In this document: piece by piece, positions 38,731 through 50,627 of the stretch
How positions within the stretch are numbered: position 1 is the first letter of the stretch
Layout of the letters: each line of letters opens with the position of its first letter
Origin: Pomphorhynchus laevis
Taxonomy: Eukaryota; Acanthocephala; Palaeacanthocephala; Echinorhynchida; Pomphorhynchidae
DNA: 64,000 bases
NCBI GenBank assembly: GCA_012934845.2
Contig: WNNJ02001354.1
Location: 51,448-115,447 of the forward strand
Direction: 5' to 3'
Notes under the pieces: model-generated
What the model saw: only the letters and a program-made list of their open reading frames with translations
What the model was told of the DNA's origin: nothing
Database searches by the model: none
Position numbers and translations under genes: made by a program

Positions 38731-39583
38731 GTTATTTTATCTTATTTAACACACGAAATTTCACGAAAATCAAATACATGACAGCCTTACACAAGCATAT
38801 TTTAAAACAATATATAACCTAATTCCATATTAATAAAATAATAATTCATTAATAACTTATTAATAATTCATTAACCTAATTTCATATTAATTTCCAACTA
38901 ACCTAATTTCATATCTTCCCACAAATTTTTCAAAAGGTTATTCCACTAGAAGTATTATCCTCAATATATACACCACCAAATTCCTTAAATATGAACAATA
39001 AGTAGATAAAGTGAAAAAAATTATACACTAAATGCAGAGGATTTTTACCAATTCGAAATTTATATAATCATTTTCAAAAGCGCACTCATATAGATCGTTT
39101 ATATTGCTATCGAACCATCTCCATCCTTTAAAGCACACACGACAACCAAATTCACCTCATACTCTCCCATAGCAGGCTTAACATATGTGACAGATATGTC
39201 TAAACTCTAACATTATAAATCCTGTCTTGGTAACGCTGCAGTGTCCCGCTTGTTATAAAGTTATTTTTTGTTACCAATTGTCCTTTTATTTAATGGAATT
39301 GGCATTGCCCACTTTTAATCTTAATAAGTGTTTCTCCAAGGGGACGTATACGCCCCTCAAGGGATCAATTTGAATTTTAGGAGGGACAATCTGATTTTTT
39401 AGGGGACAACCTTAAAATTTTCGAAAATTGAAATAAAATATTTTTAACTAAATTTAAATTTTATTTGTAGAACACACGATCTATACGATATGTTCACAAT
39501 ACTTGAAAATTAACCTTTTAAAAAAATCATGTTAAAATTTAGTTTGATCTACGTTTAAAGTTTTGTCAGTCTTTTTAGAAATA
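38731..39583. other. Intergenic, no gene seen
   Basis: AT-rich with a few AACCTAATTTCATATTAAT direct repeats at about 38818-38912. Nothing else is recognisable. Confidence 0.4.
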
Positions 39584-40330
39584 CGATCAGTAACTGCGTC
39601 TACGTATTTTATAATATTCATAAACTTAAAATAAAATTTTAATAATTAAATTATAAATAATTAAATAATTTGAAATAAATAATTTTTATAAAGGATCTTA
39701 TATAATTTAAATCTGGTTAAAATTGAAAATTGAAATTAAAATAAAAATCGATTTTTATGAATTGGCTAATAAATAACAGACGATGTTCGGCTCCTATTCC
39801 TCGGCACAAGATAGCAGCGAGGACAAATGCATGCTAATGACGTATTTCCTCTGATGAAATTTAATATCTAGTTTATCTTATTTTAATACAAAGTATATTA
39901 TTTATAATCCATCAATAAATATTTTCCGCTAATGATTTTAAATTTATTCTTTATATTATTGTGTTGATTTATATATTTTACTATTTTCTGTTTGATGTTA
40001 TTTTTATGGTAACCTAGTTTAAAATATGTTTCTATTAAATTATTTAAATGATTTTGAAGAAAGCCAATATCATTACATATTGTTGCAATTCTTAAAATTT
40101 CATTATTTAATGTATTATATTTTATATTATATGGTATGCATGAATGCTCATGCAAAAATATGTTTCTTGTAAATTTAAATGTCATCTTTACGATATAAAT
40201 TAAAAGTAGTTTTAATTGATGTTAATTTAATGCTCATATCTAGATATATACCATTTTCATCATTAATATTGGTTTTATTAAAAATCCCTAATAATTTATA
40301 TGGATAGTCTCTCAGAATGTGTTGAAGCGT
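39584..40330 (-). mobile_element. Penelope-like element, RT C-terminus to 3' end
   Basis: On the minus strand, YLDMSIKL...FNLYRK (about 40250-40195) is followed in another frame by TFKFTRNIFLHEHSCIPYNI, EILRIATICNDIGFLQNHLN and NLIETYFKLGYHKNNIKQKI (39898-40185). These match the PLE pattern FLD-x-I...F-x-IYRK...HP...N...RI...L...GY-x-x-x-x-I at the end of the RT domain. The 3' UTR has the same segments as all the short copies in this window and ends near 39584. One frame shift separates the two coding pieces. Confidence 0.7.
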
Positions 40331-40539
40331 CTGAATAAATTAGATGTAAATATTTTAAACTCAGGAAATTTTCATTTAAGGAAAAACCGATATCAGCTGA
40401 AGTGCATCGAGATTTCAATAGTTGACCTTATACTTTGAGTATCCATCGAGAAAGCTTATCCTCACCGTTTTCATAGAATGGCAGCCTCCCACTTGTGCAC
40501 TGCTCATGTACATCCAGTCGATCATATATTTTAAATAAG

Positions 40540-42475
40540 TATTAGTATTAGTATTACAAGTTATAGCCAAATGGCTGTTTCAACTGATCACATAGGAAAA
40601 TATGAAAAAAAAGAAAAAAGTAAATAGCGGTTACATAATATTGTATACACCCGGAATGTCATAATCGTTAATCCACTGACGAAGTTGAACTTTAAATTGA
40701 GAAAAGTCCTTGGTACATGCTATTTCTCTTGGCAACGTGTTCCAGGCGTTTAATGCTAGATGTGAGAGCCTAGCCAAACTCACTACTTTACCGTGGGGAA
40801 ACTTAAATAGTTTTAACGGGTGGCCACGACGCGTCTGAGAACAACTTTAACATATCACGAGGGAAACCCATCTATCCTATTAACCATTCGCCATAATGCA
40901 ACAAGATCTAGGAAATATAGCATCTGACCCAAAGATGGTATCTTTGGAAATTCAAGCCGCTCACGATATGAATATGATCCATCCATACGCATTCGACAAC
41001 CTTTAAGAAGGATTGACTCTAGTCTATTGAACTCTTTCTTAGTGTATGGAAAAACTGCTTGCACGCAGTACTCTATATGCGGGCGAACAAGAGCGCAGTA
41101 AAGCCGTTCGAAGACGTATGGATTAATACGATTAAATGCATTTTTGACGCAGTACATAGCTCGCTAAGCCTTGCTATAGGCAAACTCTGTATTTGATCGG
41201 GATTTCAATGTCCTATGCACCATGACACCCAGATCCCTATACTCCATGACGACATTAAGAATTGAAGTTCCTAGGCGAAAACGACGGTCATCGCAAAGCC
41301 TTCCTAATTTCATGTGACCGCATTTGTAAACATTGATTTTCATACCAGTAGCCTCACTCCATTGGTATATTTCATTAAGGTCTTACTGCAGGGAAATGCC
41401 AAGCGGATCAATATCATCTACAAACCATAGTTTGAGGTCGTCAGCAAATGCAAGACAGGGAATCTGAATCCGCAGCAACAAATCGTTAAGGAACACAATA
41501 AACAGCAGAGGTCCTAGTACGGTACCCTGCGGAACTCACAGTAAACGCGTCTGGGAGTGGAAAGATGGGTGCCAACTCTCACCCTAAAGAATCGATTACG
41601 TAGGAAATCTTGAATTCATTTACACAACATTACAGGAATGCCGTAGTTAAATAGTAATGCTACCAAGCTCTCATGCGGCACCCGATCGAATGCTCTTGAA
41701 GAGTCAATGAATACCACATTGATTGATCGGCCGCGACTGACCGCCTCAACTCACATTTTGCGTAAAGTCAATAAGTTTGTTAAGCAGGAACGACCAGGGA
41801 GGAAACCGTGCTGAGAAGACGACATTATTCCGAGTTCCCTCAAGTGATGCCTGATCCGGGTGGCGATCAACTTTTCAAGCACTTTGCATAGAGAACTAGT
41901 CAGGCTGATTGGTCTATAGTCAGTACAAGCCGTTGCAATGGTTTTCTTTGGGATCGAAACTACGATGGCAGTTTCCCAGACTTCAGGAACATATCCACTG
42001 GTCAAACTGTTCTCAAAAATAGCAAGAAGGGAAGGAGCCAAATATCTAGATAAATTCTTCAAGAGAAACGGAGAAATGTCATCAGGGCCAGTAGAGCTAA
42101 ATGGGTCAAGCTGATCAAGCTGACTTACAATCTCACTAATCGTCACTGGAAGAAAACGCGAAGATTGCTCTAATGCTGCACCATGCGAAGTGATAGAAGC
42201 TCTATGTGAATTATTTGTCGGTAGCGAAAAAAGACGTAGCAAGGCATTCCACAATACCACTTTGAGAAGTTATCATACATCCCTTTGCATTAAGGACATA
42301 CTTGATTTCTGTTTTAAGGGTTCTGTTACGACGAACAAAATCCCATAATAATTTTGGATTTCGTGTTACATTATTAGCGATAGACGATTCGAATGTATAT
42401 CGTTTTGTTGCTTTCACTGTAGTACAAATATTTCGAACATATTTATATCTGGCAGAGAAACTAGAGTCAGAACGC
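40540..42475 (-). mobile_element. CR1-like non-LTR retrotransposon, 5'-truncated and degraded
   Basis: Minus-strand order: linker SSIANNVTRNPKLLWDFVRR (42417-42211), STGPDDISPFLLKNL, DYRPISLTSSLCKVLEKLIA and SQHGFLPGRSCLTNL (42260-41751), palm SRAFDRVPHESLVALL (about 41695), thumb RLYCALVRPHIEYCVQAV (41157-40855), and a C-terminal ALNAWNTLPREI...FKVQLRQWI ending YNIM-stop near 40633. The 3' tail is TAATAC-type short repeats (about 40545-40562), as in CR1/Jockey elements. Several stops and shifts interrupt the frame. It abuts PLE fragments on both sides. Confidence 0.75.
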
Positions 42476-42479
42476 TGAA

Positions 42480-42675
42480 TACATGCTAATGACGTATTTC
42501 CTCTGATGGAATTTGATATCTAGTTTATCTTATTTTAATACAAAGCATCTTAGTTATTATCCATCAATAAAAAATTTTCGCTTATGGGTTTAAATTTATT
42601 TTTAATAATATTTTGTTAATTTATATATTTTACTATTTTCTGTTTGATTGTATTTGTATAGTAACTTAATTAACA
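42480..42675 (-). mobile_element. PLE-family fragment, 3' part, split by a LINE insertion
   Basis: Matches 39.83-40.03 kb base for base over most of its length (CATGCTAATGACGTATTTCC onward). It stops at GTAACTTAATT, and the expected continuation GTAACCTAATTTAAAATATG is found at 46479, 3.8 kb away. Confidence 0.7.
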
Positions 42676-45600
42676 ATTATACATTAGATTAAAATACCCT
42701 AGGTAATTTACGAATTACAACAAAAGAACAAAAATGTCAAAGAAATAGTTAACCTCTTCGTATAATGTCCATAATCGATAGCGTTAGACTTCCTCCTCTT
42801 CGTTATCACTACTTTCAGATAGCGCCTGATCATCTAGAATATCTGAATCAACCGATCCACTGACAACTAGCCGGCCTTTTTCCGGTATCATCTGTTTGTT
42901 TATAGTGGGCGTGATTATTTGATCTGTTTCACAAAAGTCAGTTAATAATTCTGTTTCATAATTAAAACTTCCGTCCGATTCATGATTATCACTATTTACG
43001 TTAGATAAACTGTCAGTTAATTCAGAATCAGATAATGTATGTACGTCATGTGTCATATAACCGACGGTCTGTTTACTAATTTCGGTTTCTGGCTGTGAGT
43101 TTATAGGTAAAGATTCAGGATCATCAGCGTTGTTATTATTTGATGAATTGTCAAATTGTTGCAGAAAGGTGTCAAAATGTGGCTTAATTTTGCTTGAAAG
43201 ACTTTGTGGCTTTACTGTGATTGCAGAGCTCAATAATTTTAGTGTGAATTTTCCGTTTTCTTCTATAAGTACACAATCTCTGTAGGAACACAGTTTATGT
43301 GTTCTTGTAAAAACTGACGTATCGACACTGGATCCTGGTATATTAGCTAGCGTGACAGTTACTTCATTTGTATTGTTAAATTCAATGTACCCAGGAGCGG
43401 ACTGATCAATTGACGATGGAAGAGAGTCAACTGCCAGATCAATTGCCTGGAAGGGGTTCATTCTTCGTGTGGGATTCTCCATTATGGGGTTAGCAATCTC
43501 GTAATACGGTCGGTTTAACATATCAATGCTAGATAATATAGCTTTTGAATTTCCTCTCATGAGTGCTATTGATATTCGTTGAAAGAGCCGTGCAGATGCG
43601 ATGCTGTATGGTATAGATGATCGAATTGCTAAGTATCGGGCGATTCGTCTGATGATTTTCTCCCCTTCCATATTCCAGCCGCCGTAACACTCCAAGACTG
43701 CAGGTATGAAGTTATATCCCGCCTCAATCATTTTAGCACGGTACTTTCTATCTTTGACCGATGATGCGTACTGCGCAGCTGCGTAACCAGGCACATAAGC
43801 TGACTGGCGAAGAAATGATTTCTGTAGTGGATGTGTTACCGCGAAGTCTATAGCATCTGAAGGATCCCCGTAGATCAGAATATCGGCTGGCCGTTCTTGA
43901 AGATTTTGGACAAGGTTGCGAACCTCGCAACCCACATGCATTCCTGCTGATTGTGCCGCCTGGAGAACGACGTCACGAATTCCATTATGACGCATTCCTG
44001 GAAAACCACCGTAGTTGCAAGTTAGTGCATGGAAGCCCTCAGCATCTGCGTTTCGAAAACATCGACTACAACGGTAGTCACTTGGAGCAATTTGCAGGCC
44101 TAACCACATTTTTATAATTGTAAATTCTTGGTCGGTAAGAGCTAGGCCGAGACTTCGATTTGGGGCGCATTGTAACCATGCGTTCGCATGTGGTTGTGAT
44201 ACCGCTATTAGTCTGGCCCTTGTCCGATCATTTCCTGTGTCTAATAGATTTTTCCGCTTCTCTGAGTCGATTTTGAACGATATTTGATGTTGTATTGTGG
44301 ATGCAGCCTGCTGTTCCACTTCTGCTCCGTCTAACGCAAGTATTTCATTCGCGTTTACAAAGCCCGGAACTGTATTTGGATCCTGGTTCACAAACGCGGC
44401 CACTGTGCTGACGCTTGCTGCAAAAGCTGCCGCTCTGTGTTTGTTTGTAATCCTAAGGCCCAGACCGCCCATTTTTAGTGGGAGCTCAACTTGAGATCGT
44501 GTTCGCGCTGACAATTGTATTGAAGCGATGATTTCCATCGCCCGTATCACAGCATTATCAAACTGCTTACAGAAAAGTTCGGTGCTTGCTGGATCTACAT
44601 TCCTCATTAGGAATGCTATTCGTTAAGCGGAAGCACAGTGGCGCAATAGCAGGTAAGCCACATGAGCGTCCGGAAGCGACGCGACAAGCTCTGTGTCATT
44701 TACTAGGTTTGGTAAGCAACTATTTATGCGATATGCTTCTACAAACTCTTGCGAACCAATTGGGCATCCCAAAAGAGTAAAATTGCCGTCAGACTTGGTA
44801 TGTGGAGAGTGAGTCCATTTTGTCTGCGTTGAGATAATTGCTTCTGTATGGCCTATTAATTCGGTTTTTTGCCAATTCATTGATAGTCCGATTTTTTCCA
44901 GCTCATTCGCAATCATGTTTAATGTGATAGCAACTGCTTGGGTTCACCTCCAATTATTCCATCGTCTAAATACCACTTGTTAAAACCGATACCTGCAACC
45001 GAGTCGACTTTCCGAATAATCGGTTGGATTGCCAGTGCGAAAAGGAATGGGCCCAGAGGGTCCCCTTGTTGTACTCCTGCTGACGATGTAAGGCTTTTTG
45101 CTTCTCCAAATCGTAATTTTATGGTTGCGAGTAGCACCATTTGATCCACGGTCCGATAGAAGGTGCTTCAATGTCGACTGCGTCAATAAAGCATTGCCTG
45201 TCAACTGTATTAAAAGCGTTCGAAACATCCACTTTCGCCCATACCCAATTTTCCGAGGTGTTCATCTGTTCGTGCAATCGTCGAACCTGGTGAATTATTA
45301 AATCTGCGCCATTTGCCACCGCAACACCGACCTGTTGTGGTTGAAATATTTGAGTGAACTTATCGCGCATCTTCGTGCAAATACACTTTGCACACACCCT
45401 CCGTAACAATTCTCCTGCCGCTATTGGGCGTATACCTCCATTTGGTTTTTCTATAGCGATAAGATCTGCACCCGCAAAATATCGAGATATATCTACAGGA
45501 AGGTCACCGGCTGCCATATAATTTATCAGATGTGTCAGGCGGCTTAGAAGCTTTCCAGACTGGTCCGCTGTGATCATGTCTTGTAGGTGTTCGGCTCTTA

Positions 45601-46478
45601 AACCCAGACAACCTGGTGACGATGCAGAGGGGAATGAGAAAATTGAATCACGAACGGTATCCGAATCGATGACAATACCGTGTTCTGCCGTTGGGATTGA
45701 GGTTATAATACCTTTACCGGGTGGGTGCAAATCTGTGAGCTTACGGTGTGTATGTTCTGTGAACGGCGCCAGCCGTGACGAAGATATTCGTTTCATTGCC
45801 TTGCCGTAGTTTCCCTGTCGCACAAGTTCGATTGTCATTGTCTTTGATTTGTCGTGTTTATGTCGGGTCGTTTGTTGAGCACAAACATGCGTGAGAAAGG
45901 AAGTGTCAAACTGCCTGTTTTCGGCTGACTTTAGTGCATTCTCTATATGTTTTCGTACATTTCGGTGATCACCTGAATGAGCTGATAGGCACACTTTTGC
46001 GAACCACAAAATACTAGTCCAGCTATATGGCGATTTATGTTCTAGTGCCTCCTCAATAAGATTGGTAAAAATGCGAGCTGTTTTATTTCGTAAACTCCAA
46101 GGGATTCGTCTTACTGTCAGCGTAGGTGATGCCCAAATACGGTGAAGCGTTTCATATGCGTTCAAATTGTGGGAAACGTCGTTGGTTGAAGCCATTTCAG
46201 ATCCTTTGTAGGTTTGACGTTCGGCTGTAAGTTTGACATGGGAGGAAATATTGGGTGTGTAATCAACAATCGAAGCGCAGCTAGTGCCTTGGCACCGAAC
46301 CCACAAACTCTTGCGAAAACGTACATTTCCGAATTTTGTAAGTGCGATTGGCCTGTTACAATGCGGGCAAATACTAAGCTTTGCCCCTTCCATTCGCCAA
46401 GGAGTTTCCGACGGTAATACAAAATATGTATGTTATTTTATTGTATGTTATTTATTGTATGTTTATTAGAAACCAAAC
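42676..46478 (-). mobile_element. RLE-type non-LTR retrotransposon with YLDDG reverse transcriptase
   Basis: One long minus-strand coding region in pieces: 46393-45119, 45149-44919, 44916-44623 and 44607-42784. The N-terminus has a zinc-cluster ICPHCNRP...RCQGTSC. RT motifs: KVDVSNAFNTVDRQC (A), GVQQGDPLGPFLFALAIQP (B), KWYLDDGIIGG (C). After RT, a C-x2-C...H-x4-C cluster (CSRCFRNADAEGFHALTC) is followed by RPADILIYGD and AIDFAVTHP, the arrangement of a restriction-like endonuclease. No APE domain is present. Two frameshifts (near 45119 and 44940) and one stop (near 44621) break it. GTAAC(T/C)TAATT flanks form a probable target duplication. Confidence 0.78.
42784..46393 (-). pseudogene. RT/endonuclease polyprotein of the RLE-type LINE
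   Basis: The start ATG at 46393 gives MEGAKLSICPHCNRP. The longest open piece is the C-terminal 607 codons (44607-42784), containing the zinc cluster, endonuclease-like motifs, AGYNFIPAVLECYGGWN, and an acidic Ser/Asn-rich tail (last 130 residues) of unknown role. The YLDDG catalytic motif in place of the usual F/YADD and the QQGDPLG block place it with a little-described RT group I recall mainly from algae, oomycetes and fungi. That placement is from memory and not checked. Confidence 0.7.
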
Positions 46479-46580
46479 TTTTTTAAGGTAACCTAATTTA
46501 AAATATGTATCTATTAAATTATTTAAATAATTTTGAAAATCCTCAAAATACTCAAAAATTCATTTAAATACTCAAAAATG
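46479..46580 (-). mobile_element. PLE-family fragment, 5' continuation after the LINE insertion
   Basis: GTAACCTAATTTAAAATATG then TATCTATTAAATTATTTAAA, matching 40.01-40.07 kb, directly continuing the fragment at 42480-42675. Confidence 0.65.
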
Positions 46581-46744
46581 TGCTTAGTTACACATGCTTA
46601 TTGGTTTTACATTTATAATAATAAGACTTTATTAATAAAAATACATAAATGGAAGTGTCGTTTAACAAGAAGTCCGTTAGAAAAAAATAAACAGTCAGTC
46701 AACAGAAAAAATAGGTCAACAATTTCTTTGTCTTCTTCCTATTA
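46581..46744. other. Short spacer and LINE 3' end
   Basis: Holds the 3' untranslated end of the following LINE. No separate gene seen. Confidence 0.4.
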
Positions 46745-46749
46745 AGGCC

Positions 46750-49200
46750 TCAAATCAATGGGGATCTGAGCCCCCAACCAATCCAGCACGCCGCTTTCCG
46801 ATTGAACCACCCGGGGTCTTTCACCTCCCGAAGAATCCAATCGGTGCGGACGATGTTGGGTAAACGAGAGACGAGGAGCTTAAGAAACCTTAGCCTTTGC
46901 TCTGGGGGACGTCCTCTTGAGAAGAAGACTAATCCCGAGATAGCCCAGGTACCCCAAAGGCGCACCTGGGTTTTCCCATTCAACGACAGATGCTGGGCCC
47001 GTTTCAGAGCCCACCTAGCTTTCTTCAGGATACGTTTGAGTCTATCCAGGTCGGCTTTCGCCGACCAGTTCACCGAAACGGTGAACCCCAGGTATTTTAC
47101 TCGACTTGTGAAGACAGGGAGTGGTTCGGATGCAAATATGGAGGAGAGCGTAGAGAGTGCTAGTCTCTTAAGTTTTTTCTTGGGTGCAGGGGAGCCATGA
47201 AAGACAACCACCTGCGATTTAGCGGAGTTTAGAATAAGGTTGGATCTAGGCAACTGGTCTTTTAATCTTATAAAGAAGCGGCTGATGTCCGAGACTACGT
47301 CTTTGCACCTGCGTCCAGTGAACAGGGCTGTGGTGTCATCAGCGTACACCACTAGACGTTGTTCACGTTTAAATATTTTAAATAGAATAATTGAGGCAGC
47401 AAGATATAAGATTGGAGAAAGTGGTGAACCTTGAGGCACACCCGTAATAGGGTAGAACTGACGCGCATCAGGGTCGTCATCATAATAAAATCGCTTGGTG
47501 TACAGCAGTATCTCCACCCTGTTAACAATTCTCGCAGGTAACCCGAGGGACCTAAGAGAAGAGATAATAAAGGGAATGGTGATGCGGTCAAATGCAGCGG
47601 AAAAATCAAGGAAAACTGCCACAGCTAGCTGATGACTATTCTCCTGACAAAACCGATGCACTTCACCAACTGCTGAATGAACCGAGCGACCTTTGACAAA
47701 CCCATGGAAACCAGGTGGGATTAAATTTCGCCTAATCAGATGATCGCGGATTCTACGCGCAAGCGCTTTTTCGTAGATCGATACGAGGGAATTTTGAATC
47801 GAAATGGGCCGCAGGTCTTTAGGACAAGAGACCGGAAACTTTTTTGGAATAAAAATTCTCTTGCTAATGTTGATGCCGGCTACATCGGATGGGGTGGCTA
47901 ATAGCATTGTGATGGCCACCTCCCTTCTTTGATCGGTTGTCAAAAGCTGACAGACACGAGAAGAGAGTGGAGCGACGGTTTTGGAGGTGCTTGGAAGAGG
48001 CCCCCAGGCGTTGAGAATATCTGTGACAGATAAGTCTCTACTCCTGAAGTCTCCCCAAGGCGGGATTGGTTGCGGAGATTGAGTGGCTCCATAGTTGTGT
48101 AAGGCAAGTGACTCTTCTAAAACTTTATCAAGGCCAATTCTACCGATCCAACCCAAGGCCCTATCCCTCCAACAAGCAAACTTCTCCTTCTTGAAAATCT
48201 TCCAAAAGGAAGACTGAGAAGGGTTAATACGAGCAATGCTCGCCCTATCCCTACTCAGCTGGAACCAATATCTGGTGCGCCAGTATTCATTCGAGAGAGT
48301 CTGTCTGGCGGAAGAAGAGAGATTAGGGAGGTTCAGTAGTTTTGCTAGAACCTTGAGTTTCGTCGGAGTGGGATTGAAAATGCGACCTTTATAGGTTGTA
48401 GAAAGCAATGCGGTAGCTTGCGAAGAGAGGTCTGAATTAAATTCGGTTAAAATCTCATTACCAATTCGGGGGAAGCGTTGGATAGCAGCTTGGAAGAAAG
48501 CCACTCTGATCGGGTTAAAGTGGAATCTTCTCCGAAGCAGCGTATCCTCCTCTATCCGCCAGCGAATTAGATCATGAGATGTGGACAGATGCTGTCGCGA
48601 CTGTTCCGTGCAGAAGGGTTTTAACAACCATCTCTCGTGGAGCAGTAATAGGTCGAGGAGTGAATTCGTTGATGTGCAATGAAATGTAGGGGACGGTGGT
48701 TTGTGAATAAGATAACCGTTCCTGGCTCTGCGGAGAGCAGCATTAATCCAACGACCAGTTCTGTCGTTGAAGTCACCTAGTACAATGTCATAGCCGCTAT
48801 CGATAATACCATCCAGAAGGTCACGGTTCTTGTGAATCTCTCCTGGACGAATGTAGACGTTGGCTAGACTGAGGCGTTTACCGTTCTTAAGGAGTGAAAC
48901 TACTAGACAAGACAGGGCAGGACAAGAGTAATTTAGCAGTAGGGAGGACCTTAAAGAGCATTTAACTAGGGTCAAGAGTCCTTGAGATGAAGAGGAGTGA
49001 GGTGGGGTTATGTACGGAGTATAGTGGGAACAAATTTGCTTTGGGATAAACTGAGTAATGTCCTGGGGGAGACGGATAGACCGCGTCTCCTGGAGGACTA
49101 TAACATCTGCGTCTCTACCAGATAAAAGTCTAAGGGCAGAAGCACCTCCCGAATTCCACTGAAGAATATTCAGTAAAAAAGGCTCAGGTTTACTCACCAT
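46750..49200 (-). CDS. LINE ORF2: endonuclease-reverse transcriptase, 816 aa, open
   Basis: ATG at 49200, stop at 46750. APE endonuclease (residues about 10-230) shows LQWNSGGAS, VLQETR, ANVYIRPG, VLGDFNDRTG and STSHDLIRW. RT (about 400-680) shows KDLRPISIQNSLVSIYEKAL, GFVKGRSVHSAV, VFLDFSAAFDRI (motif A), GVPQGSPLSPILY (B) and VVYADDTTALF (C). Then comes a thumb region with SRVKYLGFTVS. No RNase H domain follows. All catalytic residues I can check are intact, so the protein could be functional if expressed. Length is normal for Jockey-type ORF2. Confidence 0.88.
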   Translation of the reverse strand: MVSKPEPFLLNILQWNSGGASALRLLSGRDADVIVLQETRSIRLPQDITQFIPKQICSHYTPYITPPHSSSSQGLLTLVKCSLRSSLLLNYSCPALSCLVVSLLKNGKRLSLANVYIRPGEIHKNRDLLDGIIDSGYDIVLGDFNDRTGRWINAALRRARNGYLIHKPPSPTFHCTSTNSLLDLLLLHERWLLKPFCTEQSRQHLSTSHDLIRWRIEEDTLLRRRFHFNPIRVAFFQAAIQRFPRIGNEILTEFNSDLSSQATALLSTTYKGRIFNPTPTKLKVLAKLLNLPNLSSSARQTLSNEYWRTRYWFQLSRDRASIARINPSQSSFWKIFKKEKFACWRDRALGWIGRIGLDKVLEESLALHNYGATQSPQPIPPWGDFRSRDLSVTDILNAWGPLPSTSKTVAPLSSRVCQLLTTDQRREVAITMLLATPSDVAGINISKRIFIPKKFPVSCPKDLRPISIQNSLVSIYEKALARRIRDHLIRRNLIPPGFHGFVKGRSVHSAVGEVHRFCQENSHQLAVAVFLDFSAAFDRITIPFIISSLRSLGLPARIVNRVEILLYTKRFYYDDDPDARQFYPITGVPQGSPLSPILYLAASIILFKIFKREQRLVVYADDTTALFTGRRCKDVVSDISRFFIRLKDQLPRSNLILNSAKSQVVVFHGSPAPKKKLKRLALSTLSSIFASEPLPVFTSRVKYLGFTVSVNWSAKADLDRLKRILKKARWALKRAQHLSLNGKTQVRLWGTWAISGLVFFSRGRPPEQRLRFLKLLVSRLPNIVRTDWILREVKDPGWFNRKAACWIGWGLRSPLI

Positions 49201-49331
49201 TGGGCTAAATTAGTTGGAAGGGGGATGCCAACCTAGACAGAGCTAAGTGCAGGAGGGTTACCCTCACTGCCACTAGCCCCGTCGCGGGTCGTACCCCCAG
49301 GGCAATATCTTCATTTCCCAGAGAAGCCTTC

Positions 49332-50447
49332 TTATCCTTGATCATCTTCCCCACCTTGGGGGGTGGGACTGTTCTGGCCGAAGCCCCCCTCTTCTTGGAG
49401 TGGGGGGGGTTTAAGCTCGTTAGGCATGGGGGCAGCTGTTGTCCCTACAAAAGAGGATAGCAGAGGTCCAATCATTGTTTGAAATTGCGAAAAAATTACT
49501 CGTTTCTGGTTATCAAGAAGTTGAATGATGTCAGCGTTTGACATCCGGTCGGCTGATGAACCAGCAGCAGAGGCGTAGTTGATCGGGGTTCTAGGCTTAA
49601 CAAACAGTTGTTTATATTCTTTAAATATTCTGCAGCGCCTTGACCAGGCCGGATGTTCCCCTCCACAATTAGCGCAAGAGGAGGAGGCCTGACATCTGAC
49701 AATCCCCAGCACCACAAACACCGCATACCAAGGCCTTGCTGCATGTAGAGTACCACTGGCCCCAGGCATGGCACTTGTTACAGTGTGAGAATGTGAGTCG
49801 GTTTTCGTCAATTAGAGTGAATCCTAAGTTAAAACCTAGGAAAGGATTCGCTGACGATTTAGAAAGAAGCAGACCGGAATCAAGATCTGTATTTGCAAAA
49901 GCCACTGGGAGGGGGTCGCCCCCTTACCTAGGACTTGCCTCACTGATTGGAGGCCATACAATTTTTTCAGAGTTATCAAATCTTCTTCTGTTAGAAACAA
50001 TGAAAAATTAGATATTTTAACTGAGCACTGAAGGGGTTTCAACGTTATGGAACCAGAGTCCAAAAGGTGCTTGTCAAAATAATCTTTGTATTCCTTTAAT
50101 AAAGAGGCATTCGGGAAGGAAACTCTTACAGTATTGTCCAAAATCTTCACTGAATTGAACAGCACCCTGTTTGGATGAATTGATACAAACTTTCGCAAAA
50201 AGGTTGAGAAGAGATTGTGTTTCTCTATTGGTTTTTTTGAATTGATGATGCACAGGTTAGCTAATTTTGGAATCGGGGGTAGCAGCCCCTTATCTGCATT
50301 TAATAAACACGAAACATCACTAACCTGATTAGAATTGTCTCCAGTAGACGAAAGAATTGAACCAGATCGTTCATTACTACCATATTTCATTGTAAAATCA
50401 CCAAAAGTTGTAGAGCTTTGAAGCTCCGATAGCGTTTTAGCATTCAT
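49332..50447 (-). pseudogene. LINE ORF1 (nucleic-acid chaperone/Gag-like), two frameshifts
   Basis: ATG at 50447 opens MNAKTLSELQSSTTFGDFTM. The first 180 residues lack a recognisable motif apart from a FLRKFVSIHPNRVLFNSVKI block typical of ORF1 RNA-binding regions. The frame shifts at a G-run near 49917 (GKG to GDPLPVAFANTDLDSG), runs through HCNKCHAWGQWYSTC and VCGVCGAGDC, then shifts back near 49690 into SSCANCGGEHPAWSRRC. Those are three CCHC-type knuckles. The C-terminus is Pro/Gly-rich. Only two single-base indels separate it from an open frame. Confidence 0.75.
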
Positions 50448-50627
50448 TTTTTTGTTGGTTTTACATTTATTAATTCATTACTCGTATAAAGAATCTTTGT
50501 TATCTGGATACGGTTTACGGTTAAACATTCCAAAATCGAAAATACTTATAAAATCGGCTTTTGCTTTTTTCGAAAAAGCCGATTTACAAATAATTGTTCA
50601 AATACACTAGGTATTTGAATTCAGAAC

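Larger units (their letters stand above)
46745..50460 (-). mobile_element. Nearly complete APE-type LINE (Jockey/I-like), ORF1 and ORF2
   Basis: Two consecutive minus-strand frames: ORF1 (50447-49332) with zinc knuckles and ORF2 (49200-46750) with endonuclease and reverse transcriptase, spacing 131 nt. ORF2 is fully open. The element is much less AT-rich than its surroundings. A related 3' fragment is at 60.2-60.7 kb. A 5' UTR cannot be delimited; similarity to other regions ends before 50600. Confidence 0.85.
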
